Source of the DNA: Lindgomyces ingoldianus
Taxonomy: Eukaryota; Ascomycota; Dothideomycetes; Pleosporales; Lindgomycetaceae
Direction: 5' to 3'
NCBI RefSeq assembly: GCF_010093535.1
Contig: NW_022985222.1
Location: forward strand, 128,686-192,685
Length of the DNA: 64,000 nucleotides
Positions 34,146 to 45,203 of the stretch are shown here, piece after piece; within the stretch, counting starts at the first letter, position 1, and the number at the start of each line of letters is the position of its first letter. The notes under the pieces were generated by a model. The model saw only the letters and a program-made list of their open reading frames with translations, did no database searches and was not told where the DNA came from. A program made the translations under genes and the position numbers.

Positions 34146-35315
34146 TTTGGATGGGTCGAGGTATGTTGGCTTGTTGCTTTTCTAATTGAACTAGGTTAAA
34201 GGACTTTAGAGCGATGGTTCCGCCGGGATGAGTAGCGGTTTGAATATGTATGCGTAGCAGTCCTTGTTCGCACGCAAACTTACAATTCGCACCCGATAAC
34301 GAAGTCAGTGAGTCTCAATGGCTGGAAATATTGAAGATCAAAAATCTAGAAGATCAAGACGAGGTGTACAAAGGCAAATGGAGTGAATGAGGTTGTGAGG
34401 ACAAGCCTGTTTCAGAATATGAAGTACGTGTTTGAGATGTACAATGAAACAGTAGGACACAGCGCTTGAAGCAATATCTAACTAACGCTCTCTCGATTGT
34501 TGCACACGTCTCCAAGTCTGCCTGAGAACTGATAGCGCTCGAGGGATGAGGTCAGCGTTGAGGGTTGAGATGCTATCCACATACGAATTAGAAGTCCACT
34601 AGCACGGATCGCTGCCATGCGCTTCCCGCCCCCGACGGCGTTCACGCGCACCGGCTCCGACGGACTTCACCTTGCGATCACGTCTTTTTTTGTTCAATTG
34701 ATAATTCAAGAGCCTGGGCTTTCGAGTGCGACTAAGTAACTTTTAGTTGCGAGGCTTCTCATCGTTCTTGCGATGATTAGATGTGGGTTCTATGACCAAA
34801 GTGTAAAAAGGCCGATGTCGAATCCGAGGTCAACAAAGTTCCTCGCACTTCACACTCTCCAGAGTAGTATATCAAGTAGAAGACATATCTTCGATGTGTT
34901 TTCTGGAATCCAAATTATATTCTCCCCCCAAAAAGTACCTTTGGAGGCCCTCGTGGGAAGCTAGACTTGTGGAAGCGTAGCCTGATTTGATAGGCCTCGA
35001 CCCCTCCATATTTTTAGCCAACCTACCATGGACAAATGCACGGCTTCCCGGCATCCCTAGCCCATCGGCCATCTCCAGCACCGGTTTACTAAGTAGTCAG
35101 GATCCCAACCACGACAATTTTACGGCAAGAAAAGGTTCCTGAAAGTTAAATTTCCAAAAATGGAATAGCCCTGCATAGCTCTTGCTGAGCGATGACGCAA
35201 GGGATGGCATGACCTCGAGCCTCATAAACAGCCTGAACGGCCAACAACATCTCTTGCATCTCTACGCCTCTAACACACACCTCATTCAACATCTACACAA
35301 TCAATTACTTCCACA
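34146..35315. other. Divergent intergenic region
   Basis: 1.17 kb between the divergent DUF7053 and DUF1772 genes. No gene supported. CT-rich tract and CA-rich bases just before 35316 look like the core promoter of the DUF1772 gene. Confidence 0.4.
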
Positions 35316-36060
35316 ATGGCGGCTGCAGGCTACTTGTTCAACGAGAGAGTCCCCAGTGGGATCCTGATCGCGCAAGCCGTGGGTATCACAACAAGCGTGT
35401 TTCTTGCTGGCATGTGAATGCTCCAATTGTCCCACCTTCAGCTTTTGCATATGGTCCTCCTAACAGGGTTATTTCAGGCCAAAATGCCGCGTTTTCATAC
35501 GCAACCGTCCCCGCTCTTCTCGAAGCCCCCGCTCCGCTCGCTGCCCGTCAGTGGAAGAAAGTGTTTGACCTAGGTAAGAAAGTCGGACCTATTCTTGCGG
35601 TAGCGGGTACGATTGCTACGGGATATCTTGCTTCTCAACGTACGTATATGTCTCCACTTTCTCTGTCCTTGAAGAAAAACAATAGAATAGTTCCATTCTG
35701 ACCTGCTCATGAACAGAGGACACCTCCTCCCTCCCCTTCAAGCTCAACCTCGCCGCTACAATCATCTTCCCGAGCATCATACCTTACACCCTCGCCTTCA
35801 TGAAACCCACGAATAACAAGCTCCTCTCGAAGGCGGACTCGCTTGCCAGCACCGAGTTGAGCAACAAGGCGGCGGAAGCGGGTGTCACGCAGAGCGAAAC
35901 GGTGCATGCGTTGCTGGATAAGTGGGCAACGTTGAATTTGGCGCGTGCGCTTATTACGTGCGTTGGTGCTCTGTGTGCAGTTTGGGCGGCGATTGATAAG
36001 AGGGAGGCTGTGGGGTTTAGCAAGGCGGCGCTCAAGACTGGGGCGAACAGGATGGGTTGA
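35316..36060 (+). CDS. DUF1772 membrane protein (anthrone-oxygenase-like family)
   Basis: Join 35316-35409, 35478-35639, 35717-36060; 199 residues. Exon 1 reads VPSGILIAQAVGITTSVFLAG, and exon 2 QNAAFSYATVPALLEAPAPLA, the DUF1772 start. Four hydrophobic helices are visible: IAQAVGITTSVFLA, VGPILAVAGTIATGYLA, AATIIFPSIIPYTLAF, ARALITCVGALCAVWAA. Fungal members include small cofactor-independent oxygenases of anthraquinone pathways, but many are unlinked to polyketide clusters, as here, so no activity is assigned. Intron 1 (68 nt) keeps the conserved FLAGQNAAF only if a GC donor (TTGCTG|GCATGTG) is used; the GT two bases on would frameshift. Intron 2 (77 nt, GTACGT...GAACAG) is ordinary. Confidence 0.75.
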
Positions 36061-36425
36061 GTAGAAGCTGCTTTGATGGAAGCCCTTGGAACCGGGGAGA
36101 ATCTTGATGGCGTGTAGTCGGTATGAGTAGTATACTCCCGAGCAATGCACAGGAGAGGTTTTCGTTTCACGTCGGAAAAAAACATTTGCAGTTATGCCTC
36201 GGTGAATACGGCAGACACGTTGGAAAAGAAGGCCTGCGAATAGTAACCTCTTATAACACTAATACATGTATGCTGTAAACAATACACCCATCACTTTCAC
36301 ATCGCACTCACGTTCTCTGAGCCTCCCTCACCCTCCCTCATCCCCTCCTCTCAACCCTTCCTCTAAGCTCCTCATCATTTTATCTCCCATCCCCTCATCC
36401 CCACATTCCCAAGCCCCAAACTCAC
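36061..36425. other. Convergent 3' region
   Basis: 365 bp between the DUF1772 and hydrolase stop codons. Contains a pyrimidine-rich stretch at 36299-36420. No gene. Confidence 0.5.
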
Positions 36426-37866
36426 CTAATCTGTCCCCAACCTCATGGTACTCAAACTCTCACTCCTAACCTTCTGAATGTGCTCAATCGCCTCTAACAA
36501 ATGCGGCACAAACTTCGCCGGATTCTCCGTCGCTGGGAAATGTCCCAGCCCCGGCATCGCTTTGTGCTTCGCGCCCGGAATCTTGTCCGCCGTCTTCTGG
36601 CTTATCTCGGGCGTGTTCAACCAATCGTATTCGCCAGTCAGCATGAAGACGGGACATGCGTTGGTGTCGATAGAAGCTACTCGGGAACGCCCATCCCAGC
36701 CGCCGAAGTAGAAGTCGAGGTCGCCGTGGAAGATCTGTGAGGAAAGGATGTTAGTGCAGGGGTGGGGTTGGAGTATGGAAGGGAACATACGCCGTAGGCT
36801 TGGCCGGAATACAAGTGCCAGATAAGTTGCTTGTTGGCGAGAGGGGCAGTGGGAGAAATCAGGCCGTAGACCCATTCGGGGTTGAAGAGAGATTGGTTTA
36901 TGTAAGGAGACTGGTCGTTCCATTGGCGCTCCATGTTGAGGTATTCCGCACTGCGGGGATCAGCATCTTCAACAAAGGCTCAGGAATAAAAGCTTACCCC
37001 TGCAGGGGAATCGCGCCTCCAGCTCCAACCTCCTTGTGTCGGATGGCGACCGCAAGACACACCTGGCCAGCCATACTCGCACCGCAAATGATCGGCCTTC
37101 GAAGTCCTAAAGACTTCACGAAGGCGGCGATAATGCCCACGTAGCTGTCTTCGGTATTCGTATGCGCACCAGGGGAGTATTTCTGAGACGGGAAGCTCCT
37201 CCCATGCCCCGGCAGATCAAAACAGTACATTGTACACCTCTTCCGCATCCGGTCATCATTCATAACGCCATGATACTGCCGCCCATCGCTTCCCGCGGTA
37301 TGTAGAAACACAATCTGCTGCTTACCCTCACCAGATGATTCGTAGAAAATCTTGCAGCGGCCCCAGACCGGCGCATCCAGGTAGAGGTATCTCCCAGTAA
37401 GGTAGTCCCTCTGGGGCTCAGGTTGCTCATCCACTTTCATTGGACCGCAGTGAGCGTCGTGCAGAAGCTCCAACACGCGTCTCCATACGTGCGTCCAGTG
37501 TGCAAATGCGGATTGGTCGCCCTGGGCTTCAATTGCTTGCTGAGTAATGTTCATGCTAAACATGCCCCAGTAACTCTGGTATGGAGCCACGGGAATGGGC
37601 TGGAAGAACTGCTCCCATTGCTCGGGCAATACGGACAAGGAGAAGAGACCATCTTTGGAGGGCCCTGTTTTAGCCTTTGCAGAGCCGTTGCTGGTGGTGA
37701 CAATGATGCTGTTGTCAGAGCCACTAGACTTGATAGTAAAGGTTACAGGCGCGTCGATGGCGTTGGAGGTTGTGAAGGCCTTGAGCTGGGCATCAGAGGA
37801 CAAGAGCTCCGAGAACTTGTCTAGGGAGCCTTTGAGGGCGCCGGGGAGATCGGACCAACCGGACAT
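36426..37866 (-). CDS. Alpha/beta-hydrolase with N-terminal SCP2-like domain
   Basis: Complement join 36426-36734, 36791-36950, 36998-37866; 445 residues; introns of 56 and 47 nt are GT-AG and in phase. Residues about 1-150 (VTFTIKSSGSDNSIIVTT, FSLSVLPEQWEQFF, PYQSYWGMF, WRRVLELLHDA) resemble an SCP2-like lipid-binding fold. The hydrolase follows: oxyanion segment VFLHTAGSDGRQY, YCFDLPGHGRS, nucleophile elbow GASMAG with Ser264, acid in LTGEYDWLN, and catalytic His in GLGHFP. Probably an intracellular esterase or thioesterase acting on a lipophilic substrate; there is no signal peptide. The start was set at MSGWSDLPG because upstream in-frame residues look like translated leader sequence. Confidence 0.8.
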
Positions 37867-40800
37867 GGTGGTTGTGTCACGGAGCGGGATCTGGACCACA
37901 ATGGGCAGATAAGGTACTACAATTGAGAGCGTTCTTTTAAAGGGAGACTGGAAGCACAAAGGTGTGGCAAGGGAGGGAAGAACACGGCAAACAGAACAGA
38001 GGGAGAAAAATCAATCAGGGTACGAAGAGAAGTGTGGTAGCGCCTCCCATCCTTTTAAAAAAGCTCCGCTCCTGTATCATCCCACCGGCCGACTGCAAGA
38101 ACTATGTCGTCAGGCGGGGTAAGGGAAACACATCGTTCGCTGCGGGGTGCATGCACGTGGGTCCATTGTTTGATTAGGAAAGCCTGAGATTAGCCAGGGC
38201 GGCTGCTCTTGTCTGAGAAATTCCATGGCGAGAACGCCACCAGGCCGCAGGGGAGGAAGTGTGTTTGGTGCGGGTACGCAAAGTGCGGCGTTTGGGATAC
38301 TTGGCAGGGTGGTTGGATGCGGCTCCCAGCGGACATCTGGACGAGGGCCACTTCCAATGAGATATTGCATTGTCTTTGGATTTTTGGTGATCTTAGAAAT
38401 CTTGCACATTTTGCACACCTTGCACACCTTGCACATCTTGCATCCGCTTTGGCCAGTTCAGCGTTTCCGATGGTTTGTTACCTGCTCCGTCCTTGGCAAT
38501 GTCCCGGCGACGGACGGAGGCCCCCTCGGAAGTTATCGGAGCGCCTCGAAACTCGACCTCTGCTGAGATCTTCGCTCTTCAACATGTCCCTCAAGACCGT
38601 GATGAAGATTTCAGACGCTGCCGCATTGATTGTGCTCTTGCCTAGCAGCTCGTATCGCGGTGGCAAACCAGATTGAGTAGCGTCTCGGGCGTGTAGGGCG
38701 AGGCGAGTTGCTGCTTGGTGTTGAGAGTCGATTGCTCGTTCTGCAGCTACCACCAGTACTTACACGGAACTGGACACAGCAAGATAAAAAGGAAGCACTT
38801 GAGAGCCTTCAGGTCTGTTTATCTGTTTTGTACAAACCTCTCTCGGACTCATCATTTGTGTCATGTGGCACAGGACTTATCAATTCCATCTCCACAATAT
38901 CTCAGCAAACCAAAAATTGTAATATAATAGATCTTATTTATATGCCTTCGAATTTTCATCAACTCTAATAGCACTTCTGGATGCCGTCAAAGCCCATTGT
39001 GCAAACTTTTGTTTCCTCCTACCTCTCTCCATGGCGCTTGCCTTCCCTACATCACTGTATCCCCATAGTCACCCCAATCCCCATGCATTTCCCCCCAAAC
39101 TCCGAGCAGTTTCACTGGAGGCGGACCCACTTGTTTCATCGGAGTCCCCTCTATTACTGCCCTGGTCTGGACAAATCTGCCATACCGTTCGAGGAACCAA
39201 AGACAGCAACATGCCCCGAAGGACTGCTAGGCCGAGAAAAATATCCAAACTGGTTGGGGATATTGCGTGCGTGTACGCTCTGGTCTCGGCAATATGAAGG
39301 TTGAAACGACTAGCCAAGTGGTAGGGTAAGCAACTCTATTCCACATAGCTTTAGACTAGCTAAGGTGCTCTTATGCTTACTGCAGCCTCACAGCCTTGTG
39401 CTCTTTAGTAAGAAGAGGCTTACGCGTGGCCTTCCTACAATAATAGAGCTTCTTCTCAAAGGCCTTAATTAGTAATTAACAACAGACGTTAATCTCTAGC
39501 TTATAGGCTAAAGAGCGCCGATCCCTCAGGGCTACCAAGTATGTATAGCTCCAAAATTTGACATATTAGATTCATGTTTGAACTTCTGTGGCCGAGATTG
39601 ACGGCCGAAAGTTGCAGAATTCTTGGCAATGCCAAGTAGCCCAAATCCGCGATCCTTGAGCGTTGCGGTGGTGAAGATGAAGAGGTTGTCAGCCGTGAGG
39701 TAATGACCAAATCCATGAACGGTAAAGCTAAAAGTGTCAGCCACATGATTGCTAATCTTAGCATTGCTTCTATGGAGGAGCTACTTAAGGTCACTAACTC
39801 TGAATTTTTCGACTTTCTCTCTCTCTCAGAATAAATAAATAAACACTCAAGGTTCAGGAAACCGTTTGAAGTTGACGCTATGTGTGAAGGGACTCACGGA
39901 GCTTGGGCAGACTAAGAATAAGGATAAACGAAATGCAGCAACACCAACAACAACGCCAGAGGTTGCTGTTACCCTTGACAGCTCTAGCTCTGCGGCCCAT
40001 GATACAGTATCCCCGACCTGTTCCTTCGTTGAAAATCGACTCGTATGTGAAGATTAGCTGATCTGCAAGATAATCCATCATAATAGGTCGATAGTCGTCC
40101 CGAAGGTCCTCACTGCACCTGAACAACAGCAGCTTGATAGCCCGCTAGATCCAGCCTTCTTACTTAAATATCTTAGAGATATTCAACCAATTAATAAACA
40201 CCCTTCGCTCTTCGTACAAATACTCCTTCACTTCCGCGCTGCAACCAGCGCGCGATCGCTCAATTGATTTAGGGATAGGGATGCCTAACATGAGGAGATG
40301 ATAGACTATAGAGAAACTATGGGCAATCCTCTGACCTTGCTTCGTATAGGAAGAATACTCTGGATATTGGGTCCTTGGTTGACAATAAAGACAATAGGAC
40401 GATGGAGAGAAATAAAGCACCAATGTACCTAGCCTATAGCTCATGTAGTATATACTTCAAAAAAAACCCTGACGGACCATTTATGCGGGATGTCCCAGAG
40501 ACTTAGTTCAGATTAAGGAATAAGGACAAAACAACGGGAGCAGTGTGTTATGTAGAGGACATCCCGCTAGACTCCCAGGATGACACTTTAAGCATAGTAG
40601 AACACCAGATTGAGATTTGAGAATCTAAAGGACCAATGTAGAATATGTGGCCTACAGCATTAGAGAATCCTAGGCACACAAAAGAACACGTTGGAGACCG
40701 CGGAACTAAAGGACCTACAAGTTAATCTTATGACTTGGACCGAGTTCGGTACTTGATATCCTGTAGCGATACATTTTAAGCGAGGAACTAGCAGTCTGAG

Positions 40801-41296
40801 GACGGGGATTGAGCCGGCTCATAGGCAAATAACGCCCGTAGTACAAACAAGAGGCACAACAAGCACATGAGCAGCGATATCTACAAAGAGTGATGTGGGT
40901 GACGATGAGCAGCTCGCTCTAGTTGTTTGGAATTGAGAGTGAAGACATATTGGAAATGTGGGAGACGTGTTCCAAGATATTTTGTGACGGATTCGGTATG
41001 GGCTCTTTCCGGAATTTTTGACCAAAACAATCAAGATTTCATGAAGTGGCGGCCGGGAATAGGGTGCTGACGCGGCGGTATGTTGAAGTGCAAGGTGATG
41101 AGGATTTCCATGTCGTGATGTGCCCATGAACCTACTTCGCGTTGTGAGAAAGAGGAAGAGAAAGAAATGGAAGGTTGAGAGTAAAAGAGCAAAGTAATAT
41201 GATAAACACATTGAATTAAAGCTGGTAGATATTAATATCATGCTTCATACACGCCCAGAGCCCCTCTCATCCATCCTCACCCCCCCTTTTCACCTT
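37867..41296. other. Intergenic region with minor repeats
   Basis: 3.4 kb without a supported gene. 38401-38445 is a 9-bp tandem repeat (TTGCACACC and variants, five units). 39330-39530 is a patch with TE-like, RIP-flavoured composition. 40485-40495 and 40557-40567 form a perfect 11-bp inverted pair. 40160-40444 and 40819-41241 (minus) are ORFs with no family signal. Confidence 0.4.
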
Positions 41297-41950
41297 CTAA
41301 GCATTCGGGTCATCAGTAAGCACAACGTAGAAGCCCAAAGGACAGCAAACATCACTCTGCTTAAACGTGAACGTCGTATCCTTCGAGCACAGACTCCCAG
41401 AAACCGTAACCGTCCCCGCATTCGCCGGAATCCCACACGGCGCCGCATTAACGATATAACTGTTACCGGGCTGCATAACCGGGGGCGGGTTTGGTGGACT
41501 CGGGCCGGGAGCGGGTTGGTTGTTGTACGTGGTTTGCCCAGCAACAGCACCCACACCGATGGCGTATCCCGTGAAGGTGAAGTGGCCTGGTCCCCAGAAG
41601 GTGAACTGACCCGGTGCGTCAGCCCATGATGGGAAGTCGAAGACGAGGTTGCAGATTTTGCCTTGTGTGGCGGCGGCGGGGAGGTCGAGGTTAAAGATGG
41701 TGCATTTGTCATTTGGAGTGACGACGGCGGTGGTGGTGGCGGGGAAGGCTTTGTTGGGTTTCTTGGCCGAGATGGGGAGCAGCAGAGAAGTCGAAATGGA
41801 GCCTGGTGGGAGCTTGCCGTCTGGTTGGGCGCTATTGACAGGGCATTTGGCTTTGGATTTTCGAGCCTCGAGGCTCATGGGGCTGGCTAGGCTTGAGGGA
41901 GCCGCGAGGGCTGCTACCAGGAGGGTTGTGAGAACAGTGAAGGTTTTCAT
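41297..41950 (-). CDS. Secreted But2-domain protein
   Basis: Intronless, 217 residues. Residues 1-23 form a signal peptide (MKTFTVLTTLLVAALAAPSS). After a short pro-like segment comes the But2 C-terminal domain (IPR018620-type wording FPATTTAVVTPNDKCTIFNLDLP, GKICNLVFDFPSW), with a Pro-rich insert (PAPGPSPPNPPP) and conserved cysteines (CNLVF, CGIP, LCSKD, DVCC). In filamentous fungi these domains are mostly in secreted or wall-associated proteins, despite the name from the S. pombe ubiquitin-like-binding But2. No GPI signal at the end. Likely an extracellular or wall protein of unknown role. Confidence 0.8.
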   Translation of the reverse strand: MKTFTVLTTLLVAALAAPSSLASPMSLEARKSKAKCPVNSAQPDGKLPPGSISTSLLLPISAKKPNKAFPATTTAVVTPNDKCTIFNLDLPAAATQGKICNLVFDFPSWADAPGQFTFWGPGHFTFTGYAIGVGAVAGQTTYNNQPAPGPSPPNPPPVMQPGNSYIVNAAPCGIPANAGTVTVSGSLCSKDTTFTFKQSDVCCPLGFYVVLTDDPNA

Positions 41951-44454
41951 GCTGGCGATGACTGGCGATATCTTAACGAAGGGTGGTATAGCAAATAGCT
42001 ACTGAAAGAAGGAAGATGAGGGTCTGGGAACACCGCAGGTAGGAGAGATGATGTGAAGAATACCCTGGACTCTGAGTAACCTTGCTCTTTATATATTTGA
42101 TGGGCAAGGTCAACCGCCGTATGCAAATTCCAATACAGGCGTTTGCAGCTCCTTAACCAAGAGTCAGCTCATTCCCACTTGGTAAACTTTACGGCAGACG
42201 TCGTTCCACCGCCGAGCTCCCTGAAGGCCCGGGCTTGTCACCACTTCCGAAAGTATAGATCATCAAGAATCTAGACAGCACGACCATCTACTAGCCAATA
42301 AGTGTTGCCCATCATGAGCGTTATGTCGTTAGTATTGGGACTAGGAAATGATGTCTCCATCAACATCCGATCACCAGGTCAGCCCTTGCCCTCGCTAGAG
42401 CAATTAACCCCAACTCAATTCATCCTCGGGACCACTTCTGCAAGTGAGCTGCGAGAATCTGGGGGTGATTGACAAGCTGAGCATTTGTAATGTCCTTTGG
42501 GGATGTTTATGCAGCGCGCTACGGCGCCCCACGTAAAACTCCGGATGCCATGGAGGGCCCCCCGCATTTTTGAGGCTCTGGGGAATACCATTGGATAAGG
42601 CTGCAGCTGTGGCGGTCGGACTTCGGGGAAGTCTAAGAAGTGGATCAAGACCGAAGGGGCTCAAGGCAAGTTCAGATGATGACGGGGAGGGCTAAGGCAT
42701 GTTTTGCAGGGTAAGAAGGTTGATGGCAATAAAGTTGGAGCGAAAGCGTGGTTGACGGGTTTGACAAGCGATCTTGCTGTCAGGGGTAAGACATGGAGAG
42801 GAACAAAAGAATGGGGAGAAAATCGAACCTGGCGACGGAGAAGCTGTCGGTGGAAATTTGAAAATCGTGATTTCGCGATGCAATCCTTCAGTTGTGATAG
42901 ACAGCAGGCTTGAAGAGGAAATCAGCCATTGCTTCTTCCACAACAAAGCTCGCTGGGCGAGATTCTTGCTCGCGAACCCGGATTGTCAGGGACACCATCA
43001 GATGATCTAAGTCCTCGAGAAAGGTTTCTTTCAACCTTACTCACTGATGCTGACGAGTTCCTGGATATCTTTGTCAGGGATGGGTGAAATATGCAAGAAG
43101 CTATTGAAAAGTGAGCACCTAAAGTCAGCTTCTCACAATTTCCCCTCACGCGGAGGAGCGCGGAGCTGGGCATCGTCCACAATTCATCTCCTGAAATTCA
43201 GAAATCCAATGCTGACGGGCCACGACAGGAAGCGGTGATGGCTTTGAGCGTCATCTCACACCAGTCAGACTTAAGTCGCGCCGTGAAAGGGCTGGATTGA
43301 CACTCGGGGCGTTTGTATATTGTCTTGAAGTGCATGACACCGGTATCGCTCGTTGCTGTGAGCGCCTTCTCGCCAGCGCATCCTCCATGTCGGCCCTCAG
43401 CTCACGCGGGGATTTCGCTCATCCCTCGATGAGGAACCGGATACAACAAAGCAAGGCTGAAGATATGTTGTTGAAATTAACACGGCCGCAGATTGACAAG
43501 ACTCTGACATCCGCCATCTTTTATGGGTGCCATGTTTTATGGCCACTGCGTTTCGTGGCCCCCAGGTGTGACTGACATACGGTCATCTGAATAGCCGTGA
43601 ACAACGAACAAAAATTATGGGATGAATTTATTGGCGTGGATGTTTCAAACACATTGATCTCACTCGCTCTCCTTGATACACCCGCGATCGCGGGGTCAAC
43701 GGTTACATGAAACCCGTGGCGGATTTCAATTTGGACTTCATCGCAGTGCCTCATATCGCTTTTCATCATAAGTTGTTATTTTTGGAAGTAGTCGTATTGG
43801 CATGACAAGAGCGTGCGCAATAGATGAAGCCGCTGATGAAATCAGGCTGGTGGTACTTTCCAGCCTCGGCTGTCCCCTTGCTGTTTTCAGGGTTACACGT
43901 AGCTAGCACTAATCCTACGATTTTCAAATCCAAGTTACCTTCAGAGAATAGGCGATGATCATTTGAGGCTGCTTAAACGTTGGTTGAACAATTAGAGGGA
44001 GAAGTGCAACGATAATGAGAAATTCGAGACACATGATCACGACGCAGGGTGGAAGAGGCACGTGCTAGAGATCCAAGGACGAACATGTGCGGTAAATGAG
44101 CACCGGAGATTGCGAAACTTTATATTCAAAGATCGGCGGCAAAACAGGCTCATAAAAAATGGACGCGCGCCAAACACGAGTTCAGCTTAACAGGAAACGC
44201 CCGACTATACAAATAGCAACGAGAGGTTTCAAGGTCACGACTGCAAGGACACAAAGGTTCAGATCAAGATCTACAATTCTCTACTACCTACACCCCCAAA
44301 CCCCAGAACAATTACAATTACTCGCACCATCTACACAAGTGGATATCGTCTTGGGCCAATTTTCCCAACCGAAGAGAAGCCGAAACCCTAAAATGCACTC
44401 CAATCATGCAAAGTCATAGCCTACCAGAGGTAAAGCTTAATTGAAAGATGACAT
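41951..44454. other. Intergenic, no supported gene
   Basis: 2.5 kb. 41951-42130 is the promoter/leader of the But2 gene, with a TATATATTTG at 42093-42102. The rest shows only short ORFs without support. Confidence 0.4.
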
Positions 44455-45203
44455 TTACAAGAAGAGAGCAGCGATGGCACCAACACCAGCAACGAAGCTG
44501 CCGACCTGAGCATGGCTGGCAGCACCAGTGAAGGTTGGTGGGTAAGATGATGGCTTGACATAGCTGTAATACTATTAATAAACAATCGTGAAAGTAACCA
44601 GGACAAAACTTACCCAGAGCTAGAGGCAGTGCCAGGGGGGTAGTAAGGAGCACCAGTACCAGTGGGGTAGTATGGAGCGGCAGAGCTGTACGGAATGGTA
44701 ACCGTAACAGTAGAGGTGGTAGAGCAAGGAGCAGAGGTCTCAACTGGGTACGTTGGGTAAGCCTCGACGGTGGAGCTGGGCTTGGCCGGGGGAGTGTAGA
44801 TGGGGATCTCAGACTCGGGGCAAACGGTAGTGTAGGCCGGGATGATGCTTGTGTAGACAATGGTAGAGTGGGCCGGGCAATTAGTGACGTACTCAGCGCA
44901 GCTAGTAACGGTGTACAGGCTGGTCTGGTAGACGGTCTTGGTCACATAAGGAACGGGCGTGCTGCTCGGGTAGGTGGGGTACTCCTCAGCAGTCGAGCTG
45001 GGATAGGTAGGGTACTCCTCAGCAGAAGAGCTGGGGACCGGGTAGCCCTCAGCAGTGGAGCTGGGGGTGGGATAGCCCTCTGGAGTGCTGTACACTGGGG
45101 TGCTGTAGACCGGGACGGAGGAAGACTCCTCGGGGTAGCCGTATCCGTAGTGGGGAACAGCGGCGGCAAGGCCGACAATGGCAGCAGCGGCGAAGGAACG
45201 CAT
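44455..45203 (-). CDS. GPI-anchored Ser/Tyr/Pro-rich cell-wall protein
   Basis: Complement join 44455-44563, 44614-45203; 232 residues; one 50-nt GT-AG intron near the 3' end. A signal peptide (MRSFAAAAIVGLAAAVP) is followed by about five degenerate 10-residue repeats (SSTAEEYPTYP). A central Cys-containing segment has YQTSLYTVTSCAEYVTNC and STIVYTSIIPAYTTVCP, a motif common in fungal wall proteins. The second exon ends FTGAASHAQVGSFVAGVGA plus IAALFL, a classic GPI-attachment signal with a small-residue omega site near GAAS. Without the intron the anchor signal would be missed. Predicted plasma-membrane or wall protein, heavily O-glycosylated; no enzymatic domain. Confidence 0.85.
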
